Assembly (NCBI GenBank): GCA_021732975.1
Contig: JAKFWC010000023.1
Span: 716,198-780,197 of the forward strand
Length of the DNA stretch: 64,000 bases
Direction: 5' to 3'
Source of the DNA: Planctomycetaceae bacterium
GTDB taxonomy: Bacteria > Planctomycetota > Planctomycetia > Planctomycetales > Planctomycetaceae
Shown: positions 57,797 to 64,000 of the stretch, in pieces
How positions within the stretch are numbered: the stretch's first letter is position 1
How the letters are laid out: every line of letters starts with the position of its first letter
Notes under the pieces: model-generated
Databases searched by the model: none
What the model saw: the letters and a program-made list of their open reading frames with translations, nothing else
What the model was told of the DNA's origin: nothing
Position numbers and translations under genes: made by a program

Positions 57797-59251
57797 TTAT
57801 GGCTTAGTGGCTTCCAGCGCGGTGGCGGACTCGCGGAGCAGGCCGATCGCGGCCTCCACAAGAAGTTCGCCGCTGCCGGGTTGCACCAGGGAATTGGTCA
57901 CCTCGTAACCGCCACCGACGCTGGCGGAGCGGGTGGGAATGTAAATCGTTTCCACGACTTGGGAGAGTTCCACCACAAACGTCGTACGGAACGGCGAGGC
58001 CCGCTTGATCGCCATCCCCAGTTCCACGAAGACTTCCCCCGGAAGTGTGACGATGGCAACATCCGTGCCCAACGTGATCACATGCACTTCGACTGGTAGC
58101 GTTTCGCCAATGTTCTTCAAGGCGTGCGACAATCCCAGCGACAAAAATGCCGCCGCTGCGGGGTTTGGTTCAGCATGGCGGAATTGATCAAGTACCAGTT
58201 GTTTGTACGCGGTGACGTGATCGAAGAACTCGATCTTCTCTCCTTTCTGCACGGCAGTGATCAACTGAATCGCTCGCTGGACTTCTGCGGGAGAGACATC
58301 GTGCAACGGCAACGGCACCACCGCACGGCGGATTTGCAGCGTCGGTTGTTTAATGGCGGTCAATTTCCCCAGCGATTGGACAGCGGTTTCGCCGAGCGAG
58401 TTGCCGATGAAGTCGGTCTTCAAACGCGGTTGTCCGGTGGGGTCGACATGGTTGATGTCACCGCAGCAACCAGTACCGAACAACGAGATGACATCGGATT
58501 TCAGCGCTTGTCGCAGCGTCTGTTCGATGTAATAGGGATAATCGCCCGCCCATTCGAGACCGCCCACAGTATCGAGATGCAGTGCGAAATTGCTGAGGAC
58601 GCCGAGCGGTTTGCCGTCCGCGGAGTCGATGCGGATCAATCCCAATTCAGGATCGATTGGTGCCGCCAAACGCACGGCTTGCGGATGTTTCAATCCGACC
58701 CACGTCTTTACGCTGCCGTCGCGCATCACCGAGCGGCGACAGAACGACACCGGCGTTTGCTGCTCGGCCGAACCGGCATGCAACACGACCGGCGCTGCGG
58801 CTTCCTTTGCTTTGACGACCGCTTGTGCGATGCCGTCGATCAATTGCCCCGTATATTCTGTTCGTGGCGTGGTGGCGGCCTTACCGAGGTGTTCGTACAG
58901 CGCCTTCGTGTAATCCGGGGCCGTGTGCGAATGCGTCGCCGAGAGGACAATGTGCTCGGCGGGAATGCCGGACTCTTTCGCGGCCTTCTGTCGCACCGCC
59001 TGCGACAAATCGGTGGCGATGCCGGTGAGATCGCACACTACCCACGCGGCTTGCGACTGCTCGCCGAGAAAGACCACGGCCTTCGCTTTGAGCGGGTTTT
59101 TCGTCCCGGTCGCCAGCCGTTCGTGGTAGTACCCCGCCATCGGAAAGCCGAGTGGCGGCGTGATGTCGACTTCGGCAAGCCCGACGCGTAACGGTTCGGC
59201 GGCGGTCGTCGTGATCGACACGAGACAGAACAGAATGAGCCAGCGCAACAT
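57797..59251 (-). CDS. Exported neutral/alkaline ceramidase-like protein
   Basis: 484 aa. Signal MLRWLILFCLVSITTTAA, then LRVGLAEVDITPPLGFPMAGYY, the start of the ceramidase N-terminal domain. Zinc-site segments include SATHSHTAPDY and FALHLDTVGG, and FGTGCCGDINHVDP is a further conserved loop. This domain is common in planctomycetes and hydrolyses amide bonds in lipids in the neutral ceramidases; the true substrate here is unknown. ATG 59251 follows GAGGCCCC, and the upstream open frame is rejected. Confidence 0.85.
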   Translation of the reverse strand: MLRWLILFCLVSITTTAAEPLRVGLAEVDITPPLGFPMAGYYHERLATGTKNPLKAKAVVFLGEQSQAAWVVCDLTGIATDLSQAVRQKAAKESGIPAEHIVLSATHSHTAPDYTKALYEHLGKAATTPRTEYTGQLIDGIAQAVVKAKEAAAPVVLHAGSAEQQTPVSFCRRSVMRDGSVKTWVGLKHPQAVRLAAPIDPELGLIRIDSADGKPLGVLSNFALHLDTVGGLEWAGDYPYYIEQTLRQALKSDVISLFGTGCCGDINHVDPTGQPRLKTDFIGNSLGETAVQSLGKLTAIKQPTLQIRRAVVPLPLHDVSPAEVQRAIQLITAVQKGEKIEFFDHVTAYKQLVLDQFRHAEPNPAAAAFLSLGLSHALKNIGETLPVEVHVITLGTDVAIVTLPGEVFVELGMAIKRASPFRTTFVVELSQVVETIYIPTRSASVGGGYEVTNSLVQPGSGELLVEAAIGLLRESATALEATKP

Positions 59252-59379
59252 GTAACGGGGCCTCTTGGCTTGTGGGGCAGAATCCAAGTGTCAGGTTACC
59301 GAGTTCGGGGTGGTCCGGCGATGATGCGGGGGGATGGAGTCTGTCTTCGAGGACGCGGAGTGGGGCAATCTGGAAGAGA

Positions 59380-60123
59380 TTATTGGGTCACGGAGTGATG
59401 TGGGACATGAGGTTCCATGTCGAGATCGAGAATCAGTGGCAGATGGTCGGACGCATCGACCACGGGTTGGCGTCGTGACACGTGGGCTTGCACCACCCGC
59501 AGCGGTCCCTTGAGGAAGGCTTTGTCGAGCGATCCCATTGGCCAGTACGCCGGGAACGATCGATAGCGAGACGGCGGTGCTGTGACGTGATGATAACCGT
59601 GGATTGCAAACGGTCCGGCGGCGAGTGTGTTCCGCCAGTCGTTGGTGTCGCCGATGATCACCGTCGGCAGATGATCGTGACCGCGGAAACTGTGATGTTC
59701 CAGTAGTCGTCGCACCTGCCAGTGCCGTTCCTGTTCGCGCAAACCGAGGTGCCAGTTGACCACACGCAGGTCGCCGAGCGGCGTCGCGATCACCGCCCAC
59801 TGCGCCCCGCGGATTTTGCATCCCCGCAGTGTCAGGGAGATCTGATGCTGCTCCAGAAACGGCCAGCGGGACAGCAAGAGGTTGCCGTACCCCCCCTGTC
59901 GAACCGGATGCGTGAACTGAAACAGCTTGCCGACGGCGCGAAAGTGTTCGGCAATCAATTCCGGTTGATTATCGTGCTTGGTTCGGCGCACATCGCGGTC
60001 GACTTCCTGCAAACACACGATGTCCGGTTTTTCGTGATCCAGCACCGTCAGAATGCGTTCGAGCCGATATCGCCGATCGCGTCCGCCGATGCCTTTGTGG
60101 ATGTTATAGGTGAGAAGACGCAT
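59380..60123 (-). CDS. Cytoplasmic endonuclease/exonuclease/phosphatase (EEP) family protein
   Basis: 247 aa without a signal peptide, unlike the EEP protein at 15565. The fold marks are LLTYNIHKGIGG, VCLQEVDRD, VNWHLGLRE, VIIGDTNDWRN and DASDHLPLILDL, including the metal Glu and the catalytic His/Asp set. Proteins of this size cleave phosphodiesters in DNA, RNA or lipids. It is followed by the ceramidase-like gene 128 bases away on the same strand. Confidence 0.85.
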   Translation of the reverse strand: MRLLTYNIHKGIGGRDRRYRLERILTVLDHEKPDIVCLQEVDRDVRRTKHDNQPELIAEHFRAVGKLFQFTHPVRQGGYGNLLLSRWPFLEQHQISLTLRGCKIRGAQWAVIATPLGDLRVVNWHLGLREQERHWQVRRLLEHHSFRGHDHLPTVIIGDTNDWRNTLAAGPFAIHGYHHVTAPPSRYRSFPAYWPMGSLDKAFLKGPLRVVQAHVSRRQPVVDASDHLPLILDLDMEPHVPHHSVTQ

Positions 60124-60135
60124 GATGGAGAGGAA

Positions 60136-60258
60136 ATTGGCAATTAGGAATTAGTAAATGAAAATTGCAAAATGAAAGAGGGGTTCAAACCACCATCACG
60201 ATCGCACGTTTCGTTCCGACAATTTGCAATTTTCAATTCCTAATTTCTAATTGCCAAT
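60136..60258. repeat. AT-rich inverted repeat with 39-base arms
   Basis: Left ATTGGCAATTAGGAATTAGT + AAATGAAAATTGCAAAATG and a nearly exact complement enclose a 45-base GC-rich centre. It lies in the 269-bp gap between the EEP start and the purB stop, beside palindromic copy D. Confidence 0.75.
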
Positions 60259-60297
60259 CCTGCCCTTCTCTACCTGTCCGTGGATTTATCTCGACTC

Positions 60298-60375
60298 GTG
60301 TGCCACGGCCGTGTCGGCCGTGCAAAGTGGCAAAGCGCACCGCAGATTCGCACGGCCGACACGGCAGTGGCACAC
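60298..60375 (+). repeat. Dispersed palindromic element, copy D
   Basis: 26-base arms (GTGTGCCACGGCCGTGTCGG...) with one mismatch; centre AAGTGGCAAAGCGC as in copy A. It is immediately downstream of the purB stop on the minus strand. Confidence 0.85.
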
Positions 60376-60392
60376 AATAAATCCACACGCTG

Positions 60393-61823
60393 CTACACCC
60401 GCACGTCCTCCGCGGCGGCGTTCACATCATCCGCATACCGTCGCCGAATCGGCTCAATGATGTCCGCCACAAAGCGATCCACCTGCTCCGGCGCGCGGCC
60501 GATGAACCGAGTCGCATCGAGTGTGTTCGACAGGTCGATTGTCGCAAACGCCGGGTCTTTCCGCAGGCGATCGAGGAGATCGTTCGACCCGCCTTCTTCT
60601 TTCACGACGCGCCCGGCGTCCTGGCTGTGGACGCGGATGCGTTCGTGCAAGTCCTGTCGGTCGCCGCCGGCCCGCACTCCAGCCATGAGGATTTCTTCCG
60701 TGGCCATGAACGGCAGTTCTTCCTGCAGATGTTTCTCAATGACCTTCGGATAGACGACAAGACCATCGACCACGTTTCGCAGCAATATGAGAATCGCATC
60801 GGTCGCAAGGAACGCCTGCGGGATCGTCAACCGGCGGTTGGCACTGTCGTCGAGCGTTCGTTCCATCCATTGCGTCGCCATCGTTTGAGCCGCGGACGAT
60901 TGCAGGCTCATCACGAACCGCGCGAGACCGCACACGCGTTCGGACCGCATCGGGTTCCGCTTGTACGCCATCGCCGACGAACCGATCTGATGCTTCTCGA
61001 ACGGTTCTTCGACTTCCTTGCGACTCTGCAGTAACCGCAGATCGGTGGCCAGCTTGTGTGCTGATTGCGACAAGCCGCCGAGGACATCGAGCACCTGGGC
61101 ATCGACCTTCCGCGAATACGTCTGCCCGGTGACGGCATAATGCTCATCGAAGCCGAGTTTCGTCGTCACGCGGCGATCGAGTTCCTCGACCTTCGCATGA
61201 TCCCCTTCAAACAGCGCGAGGAATGTTGCCTGCGTGCCGGTCGTGCCCTTCACGCCTCGGAGTTTCAACCGGGCGATCCGTTGTTCGAGTTCTTCCAGAT
61301 CGAGCACCAGATCGTAACACCACAACGTCGCCCGCTTGCCGACGGTCACCGGCTGCGCGGGCTGCATGTGCGTGAAGCCGAGGCAGGGCAGCGCCCGATA
61401 TTCCGTCGCAAACTTGGCCAGCCGGTCAATCACACCGACGAGTTGCCGCCGCAACATTTCCAGCCCGCGTCGCATCAGGATGAGGTCGGTGTTGTCGGTG
61501 ACATAACAACTCGTCGCCCCGAGGTGAATGATCGGCCGGGCCAGTGGCGCGACTTCGCCGTAAGTGTGGACGTGGGCCATCACATCATGCCGCAGTTGTT
61601 TTTCATGTCGTGCGGCGGCGGCGAAATCGATGTCGTCCGTGTGTGCTCGCAGTTCAGCCAACTGTTCATTGGAAATCGGCAGTCCGAGTTCCTGCTCGGC
61701 TTCGGCCAGTGCCACCCATAGCTTTCGCCACGTGGAATGCTTCGTCTGCGGCGACCACAACCCACACATCTCCCGCGAGGCGTACCGGCCAATCAGCGGG
61801 TTGTCATAAACATCGTGAGACAC
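60393..61823 (-). CDS. purB: Adenylosuccinate lyase
   Basis: 476 aa, cytoplasmic. Splits SAICAR and adenylosuccinate in purine synthesis. Family marks are [31 protein letters not shown] and the signature [16 protein letters not shown] with the catalytic Ser. The start is set at GTG 61823 ([15 protein letters not shown] follows), with GAAAGAG six bases upstream; the longer frame from GTG 61850 lies in a CAAAGCGCAAGCG repeat-like stretch. It is divergent from the transaldolase gene. Confidence 0.92.
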   Translation of the reverse strand: MSHDVYDNPLIGRYASREMCGLWSPQTKHSTWRKLWVALAEAEQELGLPISNEQLAELRAHTDDIDFAAAARHEKQLRHDVMAHVHTYGEVAPLARPIIHLGATSCYVTDNTDLILMRRGLEMLRRQLVGVIDRLAKFATEYRALPCLGFTHMQPAQPVTVGKRATLWCYDLVLDLEELEQRIARLKLRGVKGTTGTQATFLALFEGDHAKVEELDRRVTTKLGFDEHYAVTGQTYSRKVDAQVLDVLGGLSQSAHKLATDLRLLQSRKEVEEPFEKHQIGSSAMAYKRNPMRSERVCGLARFVMSLQSSAAQTMATQWMERTLDDSANRRLTIPQAFLATDAILILLRNVVDGLVVYPKVIEKHLQEELPFMATEEILMAGVRAGGDRQDLHERIRVHSQDAGRVVKEEGGSNDLLDRLRKDPAFATIDLSNTLDATRFIGRAPEQVDRFVADIIEPIRRRYADDVNAAAEDVRV

Positions 61824-61959
61824 TTCAACTCTTTCGCTTGCGCTTTGCACGCGACCAATCTGGCGGTCGCAACATCATTTCGTCCGCTCAACCAAACCAT
61901 TATCATGGGCCGATCTGACCCAATTGTCACCTCCACCGCCGATGCGCAAGGATTGTTCG

Positions 61960-63000
61960 ATGCCCACACCTCTGGAATCACTCGTCGCCTGCGGAACCAA
62001 ACTCTGGCTCGACAGCATTGATCCCGATCTCGTGCTCGAAAACCGCAAATTCGGCGCGACTGGGGCGACATCGAACCCGATCATCATTTCTGACCTGCTC
62101 AAAACCGGCCGTTTCGATGACCAGATCCGCGCGTTGGTCCAGAAGGGCCTCAGCGATACCGAGATCGCCTGGGAGATGACCGACACCCTCGTCAAGCAGG
62201 CCCAGGAAGTCTTCGCCGAAGTCCACACGGCAACCAAGGGCGATGACGGCTACGTCAGCTTTGAGCTCGACCCGCTGCTCGAAGACAAGTCGTGTACGCT
62301 CTCGGTCGCCGACAAGGCCAAGCAGTACGTCGCCCTCGGCAAGAAATACGCGGCCGGGCACACCAACCGCATGATCAAAGTCCCGGCGACGCCCGGCGGA
62401 CTCGCGGCCCTCGAAGAACTCGCCGCCGCGGGGATCACTCTCAATGTCACGCTTCTCTTCACCAAGCGGCAGTACGAAATCGCTCGCGACAACGTCTGGC
62501 GCGGAGCCCAGCGGCGGCCGTCGCTCACCGGGTTCAAGTCGGTCTACAGCATCTTCGTCAGCCGCATCGATGTCTACACGAAGAAGGATGTGCCAAACCT
62601 CATCCCGGAAGCCCAGGGACAAGTCGGCATCGTCAATGCCCAGCGACTCTGGCAGGAAAACAACCAATTCTGGGCGGACAAAAAGCTGCCGCTGAAGCAG
62701 GAGTTCATCTTCGCCAGCACCGGCACCAAAGACCCAGCCGATTCCCCGGATAAATACGTCGCCGCCCTCGCCGGGGCCGACATCCAGACCAACCCTCCCG
62801 GCACCAACGCCGCGATCCAGAAGTTGCCCGGCAAAGTCTTCACCCGCAAAGTGGACCAACTCCCGCCCGTCAACGTCCTCGCCGACATCGACGCCAAAGT
62901 CGACTTCACGAAACTCGAAACCTTCTTGATGGACGAAGGCCTCGCCAAATTCGCGGATCCGTTTAATGCGCTGTTGAAAACGATTGCGAGCAAACGATAA
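61960..63000 (+). CDS. tal: Transaldolase family protein
   Basis: 346 aa, cytoplasmic. Links pentose phosphates to glycolysis by moving a dihydroxyacetone unit. [12 protein letters not shown] opens the protein, [13 protein letters not shown] follows, [16 protein letters not shown] holds the Schiff-base Lys, and [26 protein letters not shown] and FASTGTKDP are conserved. The size matches TalB-like or the longer transaldolase types. AAGGA seven bases before ATG 61960 decides the start. A hairpin terminator follows. Confidence 0.9.
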   Translation: MPTPLESLVACGTKLWLDSIDPDLVLENRKFGATGATSNPIIISDLLKTGRFDDQIRALVQKGLSDTEIAWEMTDTLVKQAQEVFAEVHTATKGDDGYVSFELDPLLEDKSCTLSVADKAKQYVALGKKYAAGHTNRMIKVPATPGGLAALEELAAAGITLNVTLLFTKRQYEIARDNVWRGAQRRPSLTGFKSVYSIFVSRIDVYTKKDVPNLIPEAQGQVGIVNAQRLWQENNQFWADKKLPLKQEFIFASTGTKDPADSPDKYVAALAGADIQTNPPGTNAAIQKLPGKVFTRKVDQLPPVNVLADIDAKVDFTKLETFLMDEGLAKFADPFNALLKTIASKR

Positions 63001-63015
63001 TCAGCGTCGCGGGAT

Positions 63016-63047
63016 GCCACTGGCGATAGCTTTGACTCGCCAGTGGC
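63016..63047. terminator. Hairpin terminator between convergent genes
   Basis: Perfect 11-bp stem GCCACTGGCGA / TCGCCAGTGGC with a ten-base loop, 16 bases after the transaldolase stop and ten before the minus-strand stop at 63058. It can serve both genes, though U-runs are weak. Confidence 0.7.
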
Positions 63048-63057
63048 GTCTTACTAT

Positions 63058-63855
63058 TCAAAATAAAAATGGTTGTATTTGTTTCGGTGGCCAGAACACT
63101 CCGAGCACCAGCCAAGTGTTGTAAGGAAAATGCGTCCCCATAAAGAACCGTGTATCTTTGTCATGTCGACAAAGTTCTCCCAAGAATCGCTCGCGAACAC
63201 TCTCCGCCGCCGCGATATCGTTTCCAAGTCGCTCGGCTTCCTTCAGGAACAACATCCCAAGTTCCCAGTCTTCGCACATGGCGGTATGCGATTTACCATT
63301 GCTGTCTTCACACTCGAAGACGTAGTGAAACGTATAAGGTATTTTCCTCAGCGGTTTCTGCGGTGGCCCGAAGAGCTTGAGCTGCGAGAATAATGTCTGC
63401 CATTCTGGCTTCCACTCCTCTGACGCTGGGCGGACTTCGAGATCCAACACGCGTGACGGACGCACGACACCCAATGATGTCTTATCCTGCTCATGCAAGG
63501 CCACTAATTGGTTTCGGGTGAAATGGGGCAGCCGATCAATGATTGCCCGCCGTTCCCGCCATTCATGCTTAGTGTCCAGCCGTTTGCCTAAAAGGCGGAT
63601 CGTATCGAGATTTGGGCGGCGACTTTCTTTGCGATTGTCATTCCCGGCGCCCGATTGTTCCAACTCGACCTCGATCCACTGGTATTTCTTGAACTGCTGG
63701 TTTCGTTCACGATAACGATAGTCGACCGGATAGAGTCGCACCCACTCTCCGGCTTCCGTAATTCCCGCCGTACAGACTAGTTCCATATATCCGCGAGAGG
63801 GATGCGGATACGTCATGACAGTGATGAGAACTTTGGTCAGAGACGCCACTCCCAT
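63058..63855 (-). CDS. Conserved protein of unknown function at the window edge
   Basis: 265 aa, soluble, AT-richer than its neighbours. MGVASLTKVLITVMTYPHPS, CTAGITEAGEWVRLYPVDYR and FKKYQWIEVELEQ form the conserved start of a bacterial family that I recall as often lying beside DUF488 genes; this is from memory and needs checking. No catalytic motif is seen. AGGTGA six bases before ATG 63855 decides the start. An upstream partner would lie beyond 64000 on the minus strand. Confidence 0.65.
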   Translation of the reverse strand: MGVASLTKVLITVMTYPHPSRGYMELVCTAGITEAGEWVRLYPVDYRYRERNQQFKKYQWIEVELEQSGAGNDNRKESRRPNLDTIRLLGKRLDTKHEWRERRAIIDRLPHFTRNQLVALHEQDKTSLGVVRPSRVLDLEVRPASEEWKPEWQTLFSQLKLFGPPQKPLRKIPYTFHYVFECEDSNGKSHTAMCEDWELGMLFLKEAERLGNDIAAAESVRERFLGELCRHDKDTRFFMGTHFPYNTWLVLGVFWPPKQIQPFLF

Positions 63856-63926
63856 ATTCTTCACCTATTTGACAGGGCAATCGCATGTCGTGATTGCGAA
63901 TTGGTCCAATGATTGCGTGGGGATGG

Positions 63927-63970
63927 CCTTCGTCAAGGGTCGCGGAATTTTCCGGAGTGGTTGACGAAGG
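63927..63970. repeat. Inverted repeat near the right edge
   Basis: CCTTCGTCAA / TTGACGAAGG (10 bp, perfect) flank 24 bases, with GGGGATGG and TGGGGA close to each arm. The last 145 bases hold no supported gene. Confidence 0.5.
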
Positions 63971-64000
63971 AGCATGGGGATGGGGACGGGACCGGCTTGT

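Overview
The window reads as chromosomal DNA of a planctomycete (class Planctomycetia; the order cannot be fixed from sequence alone). The signs are four DUF1559 (H-X9-DG) prepilin-like proteins and a fifth aberrant one, each typical pilin paired with a small Cys-anchored lipoprotein, a DUF1501 Tat-exported protein, a PVC-type CxxCH heme protein, two ASPIC/UnbV + FG-GAP proteins, a planctomycete-type ECF sigma factor with a FecR-like partner, moderately high GC, and intergenic spaces filled with long perfect inverted repeats.

Layout. 0-10.4 kb: end of a hexapeptide-repeat protein, an FAH-family hydrolase, then an exported-protein cluster: a 61-aa membrane peptide overlapping a TPR/FG-GAP/ASPIC fusion, a pilin, a lipoprotein, and a stand-alone FG-GAP/ASPIC lipoprotein followed by a stand-alone TPR protein. 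10.4-16.8 kb: two overlapping small membrane genes, a second pilin-lipoprotein pair, a transglutaminase-like lipoprotein, a XerC/D recombinase and a secreted EEP-family hydrolase. 17-24 kb, minus strand: DUF1501 protein, two pilin-lipoprotein pairs in tandem, and an ECF/FecR pair. 24.4-29.5 kb, plus strand: SGNH hydrolase, DUF5684 membrane protein, giant PVC heme protein. 29.6-34.8 kb, minus strand: D-malate/tartrate dehydrogenase behind 14 perfect heptamer repeats, UbiA-family prenyltransferase, inositol-3-phosphate synthase, two orphans. 34.8-46.9 kb: NAD synthetase, parvulin, IspD, a YfgM-like TPR protein, Lgt-like protein, lone GspF, a toxin-antitoxin-like pair, glucose dehydrogenase, zinc-ribbon DUF1559 protein, DNA alkylation repair protein. 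47-64 kb: tRNA-Gln(CUG), a TlpA-like protein with a broken CxxC, an isopropylmalate-synthase-like enzyme, rhomboid protease, an addiction module whose toxin has no normal start codon, ATP-type PEP carboxykinase, spherulin-4 protein, Mrp ATPase, ceramidase-like protein, EEP protein, PurB, transaldolase and an unknown edge gene.

How genes may work together. Central metabolism (PckA, transaldolase, PurB, NadE, IspD, glucose dehydrogenase, malic-type dehydrogenase) is scattered and ordinary. The distinctive part is the cell-surface inventory. The repeated pilin + lipoprotein pairs, often separated by a transcriptional hairpin, and the fused and split versions of a TPR + FG-GAP/ASPIC module, are the best candidates for an undescribed envelope system. 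The ECF/FecR pair lies directly upstream of the two-pair pilin operon on the same strand and could control it; this is inference.

Non-coding DNA is unusually structured: four copies of a 69-78 bp palindromic element (15479, 24241, 37507, 60298), several unrelated perfect inverted repeats with 18-31 bp arms, and AT-richer mosaic inverted repeats at 38380, 40533, 56351, 57589 and 60136. No CRISPR array, rRNA, prophage or complete transposon was seen.
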